From NCBI RefSeq assembly GCF_002999335.1, contig NW_020312052.1, positions 1 to 64,000 of the forward strand: DNA of 64,000 nucleotides, given 5' to 3'. The notes beneath the pieces were generated by a model, which worked only from the letters and a program-made list of their open reading frames with translations, was not told the DNA's origin and ran no database searches. Position 1 is the first letter of the stretch. Each line of letters begins with the position of its first letter. Below, piece after piece: positions 12,513 through 23,591 of this stretch. This DNA comes from Cyclospora cayetanensis. Its lineage: Eukaryota > Apicomplexa > Conoidasida > Eucoccidiorida > Eimeriidae. Both the position numbers and the translations under genes were made by a program.

Positions 12513-15500
12513 TGCTGTTTCAGGCCGCCGTTGCGAGCCGAAACTGCTGCAGGTGCAGCAGCAGCAGCAGGATGGCTCGAATCGGCGTCTTCGTTGGAAT
12601 CGCCTCCTGCGGCGAAAGCGTCTTCTCTGGAGCTCTCCTTGCGACTCACTGTAGGACCCCGTCGAAGCAGAGACAGCCGCATGCCTGCGAGGACGCAGTG
12701 AACCTCTACAGACATACTGCCTTGCCTGCTATTGACTAGGGTGTGCGAGGCAGACACCAAAGCCTCCTGAGCACGAACTCTGCTGAGAGCAAGCTGCGTG
12801 CCAATGAGGGCAGCTGTGTGATCCACCCCGGGAGCAGCTGCTCCCGAAGACACCCAAGACTCTTCGTCTGCCTGGGGAGGAGCACCCTTGCTCGCCTCCA
12901 ACTCCCCTTCCTGCAGCAGCAGCAGCTGCTGCTGCTGCTGTCGCAGCAGCTGCTGCTGCTGCTGCTCGAGCTCTACGCACTTGGCTTCCATCTGCTGCAA
13001 GATGCAAGCATCCAGAGCCTCCTGCTGTTGAGCTGCGTCGCGCAGAATGGCACCCAGGCGGGACGAATACGAGTAAAAGATATCCAACGCCTCCGCGGCT
13101 ATGTTCGTAAGCAGCACAATGTCGTGTTGGGATATAGAGACTGCAATCTCCTCTTGAATGACGTCAACCTGCACCAAACAATGAGCCACACTCCACGCAG
13201 CAATTCATGCATCCCAAAACTGCATGCCCCGCAAAATCCTCAAGAAGCCTCATGCAACTCAACGGCGCATGCAGCGCTATGCATCCTGCACGGCTGCGAG
13301 TCCCCTTGGGGCCCCCCATCTGTGCAAAGCATGCTCACACTCGCTGTCTATACACATACATATACATGTAAAAAGCCATATACATCAAATTCATGTATAG
13401 CTATACATATACATCATGTTCATACATATAGAAATATAGTACATCATGTTCATACATATAGATATACATATACATCATGTTCATACATATAGATACATAG
13501 TGCATCATGTTCATACATATAGAAATATAGTACATCATGTTCATACATATAGAAATATAGTACATCATGTTCGTATATAGAAATATAGTACATCATGTTC
13601 ATGTGTAGCCATACATATACATCATGTTCATACATATAGAGATATAGTACATCATGTTCATACATATAGCTATACATATACATCATGTTCATATATAGAA
13701 ATATAGTACATCATGTTCATACATATAGAAATATAGTACATCATGTTCATACACATAGCTATACATATACATCATGTTCATACATATAGATACATAGTGC
13801 ATCATGTCCATATACATGAGCATGGGCGCAACAGGCAAGAGAGAGTTTTGGCGACGGAGAGAAGAAAGCAGGTGTAGCGCTATCGAGACGCTGGCATGCA
13901 GAAAGACAGCAAGGATGAGGTGGAAGTTCATGGAGGCCTGGGGTGTCTGTACAGTCAAACATACATGGAAGGCTGGGAGGCCTTGTCGGCGTTTATCGTG
14001 CGCAATTCTTAGAGACAGAGCACTGCTTTTTATAGGGGGCACAAGGTAAGCACTGCACGATCTTTTCTTTCGGTTGGCGTAGGCTTCATGTTTCTGGTGG
14101 GCAGCTTCAGCGGCGCCAGCCGCGGAGGCTTCTTGCTTCCTTGCGTTTTTCTGGGAGTGTTGCACTGCACGCGAGGCTGAGGCTGCTGTCGAGCCTGCAG
14201 CAGCTGGCGGGGGGGGGGGGCGTTTGGGCGTAGTCTCTTGGGGGCCCCCAGTTGACCCCCGCTTCCACTCCCGCGTGCTGCGGGGGGCCCCCTGCAGCAG
14301 TTGCTGCCGCTGCAGCTGCAGCAGACAGCTGCATCACGCTGCTCAACTGCGGAGGAAACGGCATGATCCTTCCCCCCCAAAACATCTCCAGCCGCAAAAG
14401 GTCTCGGCTGCAGGAAGGCGTCCTCGCCACTGTTAGGCCCTCCAGCCTGTATGTACAGCACGCTCAACGCATCCATAAACAATATGTGCATGTATTTATA
14501 CATATAGATGTCTAAATTTATACATATTTATTTACATGTATATTTATTTACACGTATATTTATTTACACGTATATTTATTTACACGTACATTTATTTACA
14601 TGTACATTTATTGATATGCATACGTATACATATACATATACACATACATGAGCATATACACCTACACACACATGAACATTTACATACATAGACATACATG
14701 AACGTTTACAAATACAGACATACATGAACGTTTACATACATACACATACGTGAGCATTTACATATATATACACATACATGAACATTTACATATATATACA
14801 CATACATGAACATTTACATATATATACACATACATACATAGACATACAAATACATACGTATACATAGACATACAAATACATACGTATACATACACATACA
14901 CATGCATATACACATACACATACACATGCATATATACATACAACATACATACACCTCTATGCATGTACAAACATGCATTCATGCACACCCATACAAACAC
15001 CCACGCATGTACATACACACCGAAGCCGCTGAATAGTACAGAAACGTCACCCCACGGCAGGAGGGAAGCTCCTGGCCGTGCTTGTAAGGGTGCCACGTTT
15101 CGCTTCTCACACTCGAGAGCTGCCATAAACTCTCGAGCTCGTAGGACTGCCCCCACAGTCTGCCCGCCTCCCCTTCAAGTGTGGATACGAAGCAGCAATT
15201 TATCCCAATGGTGGATGCCTACTCGCACGAATACGCGTCCACCATTGCAGCAATCGCCATATTTGGAGGGTAAGTCAGCCTTCGAGGCTGTAACAAGGAT
15301 TTGGCACGAATGCTTCCCAAATCCACCTGAATCCCCTCGCACTCCAATCGCGAAGCCAACCTAGGAATGACGAACGAAACTGTCTTCTGCAGCTCTACAT
15401 CGAGCAGCACATTTGGATGCTGTATGTCTCCTCCAGCAACTGCCGAGCAGAAGGCTTCCCCTTGACGCAGGAGCGCTGCCCGCTGCATACAGAGAGAGAG

Positions 15501-18500
15501 AGAGAAAAAAAAAGCGATAAAAAGACATACATACACATACATACACATACATACACATACATACATACATATACACATATAGAGACATACGCCACATATA
15601 TGCACAGGGAGATGAAAAACGTGACTCCCTGCAGCAGTGCGTTTCACAGTATGTGCAAGCAGCCACCCAATGCATAACCGGAGCATGCATGCCTCAAAAA
15701 ATGTGGCTTTTCCTACACAAAGATACGGCGTCGACTGGCACAGGACCAGCAAATAGCAGACAATGTGGCAGACATGGGAAGAATCCCATGCTAGGCGAGC
15801 AGCGCAAACTGGAGGGGGTTTATGGGGAAAAGATTTGCTACATTCGGATGTCTTCCAAGCAGCAAGCTGCCTTCACGAAGGTGCTGCATCCGTTTTTTTT
15901 TCCTCTCTTTTTCTCTCTTTTTCTCTCTCTCTCTGTTGTCTTTCTTTCTCACTCTGCTCTCTGTCTGCCTCTCTCTTTCTCTCTGGCTAGCCTGCCTGCT
16001 TCATGGCTCCCCCTAAGTAGGCGTCTTTCAGCAGAACACGACGTTTGTCACGCACCACACCACACACCCCCGCTCGTACAATGTAGCGGCAGCTCCATAC
16101 CTGTACATTGGACGAAAGTAGGAGATCCTTGGTCCTTGCTGCATCGAGCAGGTTGAGACTCTCCCCCAGAACAAGAAGGCAGCGTTGCGGGCTTACAACT
16201 ACAACAATGCCTGCGCAGGAGTGCAGCAACAAGCGAAGGTCTGGTGTATAGAGCGTTCTGAAGAGCTGCGAATCCATACGCAAGTAGACACCGGGACTGA
16301 ACGCCCTGATGCTTTCGAGCCTTTTCCTGTAGTCTTGCTGCCTTCCCTGCGTCTTCTCCGCCGCTCCGTCTAGCGGAGCTGCTCCTGAGGAGCCCTTAAA
16401 AGGATCCCCTTCCAACTCTTGCGGCGAGGCACCAGCCGCTGCTGCTGCAGAGGAGGCTTCAGCGGGATCCGCTCCCCGAGACGATCCCCCCCTCGTCTCC
16501 CCCTCCTCCTGCGAGTCTGTGGAAATGCCATCGCCTCGACCAAGCACTTTCTGGAGAACGCTGAAAAACGCATTGCCCTTCCGCCGTCGCTTCGTTTTCT
16601 GGCGGGAGGGTTCGAGCAGCAGCAGCACAGACACCTCGGGAGGCGTGAGAGTGCTCTCCAGATCTCTCGCAACAGTCAGAACCGTCGCGGGATACACCTG
16701 CAGACGCGAAGGAAAGACACACACGGCGGACGGCTCCAGTAAGGCCTTTAGCGCATGCAGCGGCAGCAAGCGACATTTTCACCACACAGGAGGAGAGAGA
16801 GACAGAGAGGGAGAGAGAAAGAGAGACAACGTTCCCGTGTCACGAGAAAGACCCTTCCCTTGTCACGTCCACACGCATGCAGTGAGTGACAAGGCAAGGC
16901 ACACAGCAACTCCTCTGGTAGGGTAGGTATGGCAAGTGCGAGAGAGAGACATATATATATAAGCACAGCCAGAAGGCAAATCAGGTTCCCCAAGAAAAAG
17001 ACGCTCCACGCCTCAGAAAGAGAGAGAGAGAAAGATAGAGAGATAGAGAAAGAGAGATAGAAAGAGATAGAAATAGATAGAGAAAGAGAGACAGACAGAG
17101 ACAGACAGACACATGCCCCTCGTTCGGCAGCAGCCTCCCCATCCCCAACCCCCGTCCCCGAAGACACGTGGCTCAAGCAAGGATTTTCCACATTTCCAGG
17201 TGTATTATACAGCTGCCTTGAAACATGCATGAGCTCTATTTTGAAACCTCAAGGCCTATCGAAGGCGCGTTGCCAGCACGGTGGTAAAAACAAGTCTCCC
17301 CCGCAGACAGAAAAGCATGCGCGGTAGAGATAGATAGATAGACCACACGCAGTGCAGTTCAGAAATTTCTTGGGAAAAAGCAAACACCCCCTGGAGAGGA
17401 CGCCCACACCCATCACTATCGACACCACATTCGCACGTTGACACATTGATGGACGCCTCTCAGCCTGCTCTTTCTCCTTCCGCCTTTTCTTCCCCTCCCC
17501 TTGGCCTCCACCACAAGCCTCTAACAAAGCGTGAGGCGTCATGCGAAAAGCTTCTTTGAAAACTTTTCCGGTGTCTTGGAGCGAGCACCCGAGAGACCCC
17601 TTTCCTCCCTCTCCCCGAGCAGTCCGACTACTGTCTGCAGCGAAGCAGGCGATTCTTTTTTCTTTTCTTCCTGCGCGGGCGAAAGGCAACTGACCTCAAT
17701 ATCCATGCTGAGCGTCTGATCCCCCGTCATGCCCACTTGAAGGTGGTGGTGAAGACATGCGCATTCGATTGCAAAGAGTCTCTGGCCGTAGCGAGGGGGG
17801 GGGACTGCTACCCCACGCCCCTCGCAAAAAGCGACGATCTGCAGCTCGGAGAGCACCACGTCCAGCGCGAAATCTACCGAAAAAAAATGCTCTCTAACCT
17901 GCCGCAAGCGGTTGGAGCCTACGCCGTTCTGCCTGAGGCACACGCCACAAGGGGTGGTCGCAAAGAAGAGAGAGAGAGACATACACAAACATACACACAC
18001 ACATATATATACATATATATATATATGCATACACACACATACACTTACATATACACATGCATATATATACATGCACAAACATACACATACATATATACAC
18101 ACACACATACGCATACATACACACATATAAACGCAAATACACATACACACACACATACATGCACATACACATACACACAGCAAAACATGCGTGAAGCGGA
18201 GGATGCCGACAGCTCTCTCTCCTCCCGCCTCTCACAGGCCCCCTCCTGCTGACTGCCCCTGCCCTCCACGCAGTCATGCATCATCCATAGGCTTCACACG
18301 CAAATGCAAACACACGCAGGCGAGCGCAGCGGGAGCATCCTCCTGCTTCTTCAGTCACCCCAACCCCCACATCTAACTTCTTAAAACTCACTGCATAAGA
18401 CCCTGCACAATGCTGACGCTGGCAAAAGCCAACTTCTGAGGATCTCCCTGAGCGGCTACCAAGTCGATGCTTTGCGCCTTGTTAAAGAAACCTCCAGAGA

Positions 18501-21500
18501 GCCACTGCCACGCACGCCTCCACGTGCTCTGCCTCTCCTCCCGCGAGGCAAGCAACTCCCGCAAAGTCACTAAACGCTTCAACGCCTTCGCGCGCAAGAC
18601 GCTGCACAGGAACCCACAGGACAGGCAGGATTGGTGCAGTTAGATCAAGAGACATGAAGAGAGAGATAGACATGAAGAGAGAGACATGAAGAGAGAGACA
18701 AACAGACATGGAGGTATATATATAGAGAAACATGGAGATATATATAGAGAGAGAAACATGGAGATACATATAGAGAGAGAGAGACAAACAGACATGGAGG
18801 TATATATAGAGAGAGAGAAACATGGAGATATATATAGAGAAAGAGAGAGAGACATGAAGAGAGAGACATGAAGAGAGAGACATGAAGAGAGAGATAGACA
18901 TGGAGAGAGAGACATGGAGAGAGAGAGAGAGAGAGAGACAAACAGACATGGAGGTATGTATGCAGAGAGAGAGAAACATGGAGATACATATCGAGAGAAA
19001 GAGAGAGAGACATGAAGAGAGAGACATGAAGAGAGAGAGAGAGAGAGACAAACAGACATGGAGGTATGTATATATAGAGAGAAACATGGAGATATATATA
19101 GAGAGAGAAACATGGAGATACATATAGAGAGAGAGACAGACAAACAGACATGGAGGTATGTATATATAGAGAGAAACATGGAGATACATATATAGAGAGA
19201 AACATGGAGATACATATAGAGAGAGAGAGACAAACAGACATGGAGGTATATATATAGAGAGAAACATGGAGATACATATATAGAGAGAAACATGGAGATA
19301 CATATAGAGAGAGAGAGACAAACAGACATGGAGGTATGTATATATAGAGAGAGAAACATGGAGATACATATAGAGAGAGAAACATGGAGATACATATAGA
19401 GAGAGAGAGACAAACAGACAAGGAGGTATATATTTAGAGAGAGAAACATGGAGATACATATAGAGAGAGAGAAACATGGAGATACATATAGAGAGAGAAA
19501 CATGGAGGTATACCTATAGAGAGAGAAACATGGAGATACCTGTAGAGAGAGAGAAGGACGGAGCGAGAGATAAGTATAGAGAGACAGACAAAAGCGGAGA
19601 GAGATGGGGAGAGACACCTCGAGATAAAATCCAAAACTGTTAAGTAGGAGCCGCACACTCCTTGAGGGGCAGTCCTAGACAGTGTAAAAGGTTTGTTGTT
19701 TCGCGCAGCGGGCGCGAGGCTTCACACAGCACTAGCAAGCAGGAGTACATCCCTTTAGCCCCTTTCTCGTTTCTAGACATCGGCGTAGATCCTCGACAGC
19801 GTGCACGGAGACACGACGACGCACTGCACTTTTGCAGACAAGCAGACTTTACAGGCGTTCGCCGCTTGCGCAGGGAGCTCACCAGATAGCCTGTAAGGAA
19901 TGTTTTTCTTCGAAGTTTGCGCAGAAGGCGTCGACGGCTTCGAGAGTCTCGAGACCGTTGAGAACGTTCTCTTCTTCCGTCTCCGATGGCTCAGCCTGCA
20001 GATGCGTCTGCTGCTGCTGCTGCGTTTGGTGCTGCGCGCGCGCTGGAGGCTGCTTTTGCGGCTGCAGTGCGACGCTGTGTTTCTCAGCCTTGGAGGCGAG
20101 CTCTGCGTCATCCTTGGAAAGCAGCAGGAGCTCAGCATCCTTGAGCACTGCCATTGGCTGCGGATATCTCAGCAGCTTCACTGGCCAGCACAAGAGGTAC
20201 CGCTGCGTATCCAGAGGCGACGCTCTGGCTCGCTCCAAGGTTCCGAGAACGCCAGCTTCCCAAGCTCCTGAATACACAGAAGCCTCACGCATGCCTCCAT
20301 CTGACGACGTCGGGATCCATGCAGGTGCTGCTAGACACTGCGAGACCCCTCCAAGCGATCTCCCTTCCCCCTCCCGCTGCGTAGAACGCCTGGAAGCTCT
20401 CGCGCAGCGTTGCATCGACTCCCGCAAATCATGCACACGAATATGTACTTGACGAGAGACGCGACGCAGCACGAGAAAGTCGCTGGTTGCGCCGTCTCCA
20501 CACCAGCGCCCACTGGCGGAGAGCCATACAGGGATGCTGCTGCTGCTGTCTCCGCATGCGCGAGGAGCAGCAAGCTTGCGAATTCACGACCATCCTTTTG
20601 CAACAAACGAAGGGATGCTCGAGGGGAAGGGGAGGATCAGGAAGGCGCTGTGCTTTCGAGGCCTCTTCTTACCGTGCAAAACAAAGCAATACTCCAACCA
20701 CTTCCACAGCTGAAGAGCCTGCATGCAGTCCAAAGTCGCCTTCACCCCCGGCAGAGTAACAAACAGCGTGCAAGACGGGAGACTGCTCGCCAACGCCTGC
20801 TCCTGCTTCACCCTCTCCGCCTCTCGCATTTGCCCCCAAAGACTCCAACAGCGCTCAAGAGGAGCATCTGGAGGCAGCGTTGGCACGAGAGTCAGAAAGA
20901 GTTTCGCCTGCCCCTGAACGCAGAAAGAAGCCATGCGGGTGCCTCCAGAAGGCGCGTTCTTGCAAAAAGGAAAAAACAAAAAGTTTCCCGAGGCTCTGCA
21001 CAAACAACTTCCCGCACACCTCCAGCCACGGCAGCCCGCCAAGCCCCTTTGCCCTCCTGTCAGACGCAGCAGCAGACGGAAGCAGCAACAGCAGACGGAA
21101 GCAGCAGAGAGCAGACGGAAGCAGCAACAGCAGACAAAAGCAGCAACAGCAGACGGAAGCAGCAGAGAGCACGCAGAGGGGCTGGCTGCAACACGGCGAA
21201 CGAACGCCCATACACACTCAAAACAAAGTGCCCAAAGGCCACTTCACAATACAAAATACAATATGCAGTACAAAATACAATACGGTACAAAATTAAATAC
21301 AAAATACAATACAAAATAGAAAATATGATACAAAATTAAATACAAAATACAAAATAGGAAATAAAATAAAAAATAAAATACAAAATACAAAAGACAATAC
21401 AAAATACAATACGATACACCCCACAAAAAACTACACTACAACACCACCCCACGAAGCAGTCCCGCATCGGTGAATTGCGAGAAAATTCAAAGCCTCAACG

Positions 21501-23591
21501 ACGTACCCTGAACGTGTTTGGGGAGATGACATATTCGTGTTGCACATCCCACAGCAGAGAGAGAAGCTGCCTGAAGTCTGAGAGCTTGCTCTTGTCTAGC
21601 GGCACCATGAGTCCGAAATCAGCGTTTACGCTGGATCCAGCAGTCAAGGGGGCAGTGCTGGCTGGAGTGTGATCTGCCTCGTTGGCAGCTCCTTCGAAGG
21701 AGGAGGGAGGCCCCTCGACGACATCGTAGAAGCCGTCTTCAGCTGCGGCGTCTGCGAAGTCGTCGCTGCTCGCTTCTCCGTTGACAGGCTGCCAGCGCTC
21801 AGCAGCCTCGCTGCAGGCAGCGGAAGCCTCCGCTGCCTCCATCGCAGCAGCGCGCCGCCGCTCTGTCGTGGAGGAGCTGTTGACAGAGGGCAGGAAGGAA
21901 GGCCTCTGAGGAGGCGGAGTGGCGAAGTCTTCTCGCAGATCTGCCTTTGCCGAATCGGCAGGAGGACCTCGTTGGAAGCGTTCTTGCGTCTCGTCGCCGC
22001 TCGCAACGGATTTGGTTGCGCTGACGCGCGCATAGCTCAGGAGATTGTTGAGAGACGCTGTGGAGTCAGCGGGAGTCTTCGAGGATCCCCCCACGGAGAC
22101 AGTCGAGCTCGCACGGCCCCTTGCCTCAGATCCCTTTCCAGACATTGTCGCTTCGACCCCGTTGGACGGCTCTACACAGTAGCGTCTCAGCAGCGGTATC
22201 CAGCTCTCCGAGATCTCTGGCTTTTGCGTCATGAGGCAGGAGGGGCCCCCCCTCTCTTCGAGAGAAGAGACGCTGGGCTGCAGAGCAGCCTGGGGAGAAA
22301 GAACGCGGGAAGGAGCGCCTCCCCGACTTCCGCTGGCGTTTCGTCGAGTCTCGGGAGGAGACAAAGGCCTCTCGGAAGACGCGGCTGCAGCGCCGCTGCT
22401 GCTGCTGCGACGAGGATGACGACGGCTTCTTCTTTTCTCCCGCATGTCTTCAAAAGGCAGAATGCCACTGTCCACTCTTGAGCCACCGAGGGAAGGACTC
22501 GTGTCGCAACAAAACGCCGATGCATTCGCGCAAGGGCCCTCTGCACCCTCTCTGCCACTCGAATTTTTCCACGCCATTGCTCCTGTAAGCAAGCCAAAGC
22601 CTGCAACGCTCTGGCGATAGAGCCCGTAGTCTGCGCCCCCACTCGTTCCTGCGTCTCGAAGAAGCTGCGCAGTAATGGCCTCGTAAGCCTCTCTGCATGC
22701 GTCGTTGTAACTCTTTCCCGGAGCGAAAGGTCTGCGAGCGCCTGCGCCTCCCGCGCACCGACTCGAGCTGCCGATACTGCCGAATCGCGATCTGCGCGTT
22801 CGCCTCGGGGTCCGTGCATAGTTGCTGCTGTTGCTCCCGCTGCGATTGCCGCTTCTGCTGCTCCTGCTCCTGCTTCTGCTCTCAGACGTCTCCCGCGAGA
22901 GGCTGTGCGAAGCCGAGGCGCTGACTGACGCCGGAACGGAGAGCGAGTCAACATACAAGCCAAGACCTTCAACCGACAGAACCTTCAGAAATGTATCTTC
23001 CGCGAGGCTCCCTCCGACTCTGCAGACTCCCGGCTCGGAGAAGTCTGAGCCGCGAGGAGCCGCGTGGAGGACGGCGCTCTTGAGGCAAATGCCCAGCGCG
23101 AAGGGCTGGCTGCTGATGCTGTGGCGGTCCTCTATGCGAATGTGAACATCCCGCACCCGAGCAGTGAAGCTGGAGAGCAGCTTGAGGAGCAGCTGCCAGA
23201 GGAGACCTCGCTCTAGCGACGAGAACAAAGCCTTGTACTCCCCAGCGGCGAGAGCGGCCGCCTTGCGCTCGTGGTAGTGTCGAAGGAAATCCTCTGCATT
23301 CCAGTTCCCGCTCGACTCCACCGAGAGCAGCACCAGCACGTCCTTGAGCTCTCCTAGTATGGGAGCCGTCCCCAAAGAGTAGACGGGGAGATCCAACTGC
23401 ACCAAGCCGATGTAATTAAACTCCGGCCGGACTGGCAGAGGCAGCACTTCGAAGGCCTTCTTCTTCAGCTGGAGATGCCGGAGCAGCACCTTGCCCGTCA
23501 AAATCCCCGAAAAATCCAGCTGACTCCTCTCCAGACCCTCCACATACTCGCCAGCTGCCTCATTCAGCAGCCCTATCAAGGCGGCTGCCAT
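598..23591 (-). CDS. VPS13-family (chorein) bridge-like lipid transfer protein, partial
   Basis: Very large multi-exon gene. VPS13 proteins are rod-like bridges that move bulk phospholipid between membranes at contact sites. The protein begins at 23591 with a chorein-type N-terminus (EYVEGLERSQLDFSG, then LLRHLQLKKKAFEVL). Exons read with matching phases, high to low: 23591-21507, 20913-20673, about 20550-19883, 18601-18392, 17932-17695, 16697-16101, 15482-15243, 15159-15017, 14446-about 14150, 13168-9977, 9887-5579, 4719-2714, 2566-2419, 1897-1584, 960-598. The last exon ends at a GTAAGA donor and the next lies beyond the left edge, so the C-terminus is missing. About 5000 residues are visible, longer than animal VPS13 (roughly 3100-4000), because of polyQ, polyA and Ser/Gly insertions. 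Introns hold nearly all the microsatellites of this region. Family assignment is firm. The exons at about 20550 and 14150 and the 2714 border are the weakest. Coccidia have several VPS13-like genes and I cannot tell which this is. Confidence 0.85.
1365..1510. repeat. TA/CA and CAGA microsatellite in VPS13 intron
   Basis: Short TATA/CATA tract passing into CAGA/CATACAGA units between the 1897-1584 and 960-598 exons of the VPS13-family gene. No coding signal. Confidence 0.8.
2105..2405. repeat. CA/TA-rich minisatellite in VPS13 intron
   Basis: About 300 bases of CACATACA/AAATACACAGA units, including a roughly 28-base unit repeated near 2280-2345. It lies in the intron between the 2566-2419 and 1897-1584 exons. 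Confidence 0.8.
4738..5100. repeat. Minisatellite of ACTTGCACACATACATGCAT-type units
   Basis: Higher-order repeat of roughly 36 bases built from 12-base subunits (acttgcacacat, acatgcatac), with occasional 12-base insertions. It sits in the VPS13 intron between the 9887-5579 and 4719-2714 exons. Because subunits are multiples of three, both strands carry frames of over 140 codons of His/Thr/Tyr or Cys/Met/Val. These are repeat artefacts. Confidence 0.9.
5346..5550. repeat. CAGA/CAAA tetranucleotide tract
   Basis: Imperfect (ACAGACAGACAAACA)n with a roughly 40-base superunit (ATATCAGACAGACAAACAAA family) immediately 3' of the GTAGGC donor of the 9887-5579 exon, within the same intron as the preceding minisatellite. 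Confidence 0.85.
13355..13815. repeat. About 30-base minisatellite (catcatgttcatacatata)
   Basis: Roughly 15 imperfect copies of a unit of about 30 bases starting CATCATGTTCATACATATAG, with two alternating endings (AAATATAGTA and CTATACATATA). It lies in the VPS13 intron between the 14446-14150 and 13168-9977 exons. The minus strand reads MNMMYMYSYMYEHDV-like peptide in frame, an artefact of a period divisible by three. Confidence 0.9.
14505..15012. repeat. TACATA / TTTATTTACACG repeats in VPS13 intron
   Basis: AT-rich tract beginning with four or so copies of a 20-base unit (TATATTTATTTACACG type), then about 400 bases of CATACATA/ACATGAACATT units. It fills the intron between the 15159-15017 and 14446-14150 exons. 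Confidence 0.85.
15485..15600. repeat. GA tract plus CATACA repeat
   Basis: (GA)n followed by A-run and (CATACA)n in the intron just upstream, on the coding strand, of the acceptor at 15483. The GA tract therefore forms part of the long polypyrimidine stretch before that acceptor. Confidence 0.75.
15890..15990. repeat. T/CT-rich tract
   Basis: Pyrimidine run on the plus strand (T8, then CTCTTTTT and CTCTCT units) in the VPS13 intron between the 16697-16101 and 15482-15243 exons. It is purine-rich in the transcript, opposite in polarity to most of the other GA/CT tracts of this gene. Confidence 0.75.
16785..17115. repeat. GA/GATA/CAGA tracts
   Basis: Two GA-rich blocks (about 16790-16830 and 16940-17115) including GATAGA and CAGACAGA units, within the VPS13 intron between the 17932-17695 and 16697-16101 exons. 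They are CT-rich on the coding strand. Confidence 0.75.
17960..18182. repeat. CATACA/CACATA microsatellite
   Basis: About 220 bases of (CA)n, TATATA and CATACACA units directly upstream, on the coding strand, of the exon ending at 17695. Intronic. Confidence 0.85.
18650..19625. repeat. About 1-kb minisatellite, GAGAAACATGGAGATACATA units
   Basis: Longest tandem array in the window. Imperfect units combine GAGAGAGAAACATGGAGATACATATA with GACAAACAGACATGGAGGTATATATA. It lies in the VPS13 intron between the about 20550-19883 and 18601-18392 exons. On the coding (minus) strand the array is pyrimidine-rich and stays open for about 330 codons (Leu/Ser/Cys/Met/Tyr-rich). That reading is treated as a repeat artefact because VPS13 phases join correctly across it as an intron. 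Confidence 0.9.
21060..21175. repeat. CAGACGGAAGCAGCAACAG repeats
   Basis: Imperfect tandem units of about 19-25 bases based on CAGCAACAGCAGACGGAAG in the first intron of the VPS13-family gene (21506-20914). Triplet-like, but outside the exon chain I read. Confidence 0.7.
21240..21425. repeat. ACAAAATACAAT low-complexity repeat
   Basis: A/T-rich imperfect repeats of ACAAAATACAAT and AAATAAAAT units, near the donor end of intron 1 of the VPS13-family gene. No gene features. Confidence 0.8.
23050..23591 (-). other. Chorein N-terminal domain of the VPS13-family protein
   Basis: The first about 180 residues hold the family hallmark. An N-terminal helix (AAALIGLLNEAAGEYVEGL) is followed by the strand pattern of the lipid-scooping cap: a VLLRHLQLKKKAFEVL strand-helix unit, a YIGLVQLDLPVYSLG strand, an ILGELKDVLVLLSVES strand, and the VRDVHIRIEDRHS segment. 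The last corresponds to the NVxIxxxxIRYED motif of chorein proteins, and the FALGICLKSAVLHA strand after it is also typical. The Met at 23591 is chosen because the chorein fold starts at once after it. The rest of this exon (to 21507) is Ser/Arg-rich low-complexity sequence that returns to fold-like sequence near its end. Confidence 0.85.

Noticed and set aside
18482..19656. Minus-strand frames of 258-338 codons rich in Leu/Ser/Cys/Met
   Set aside because: They coincide with the 1-kb minisatellite; the VPS13 exon phases join correctly when it is an intron.
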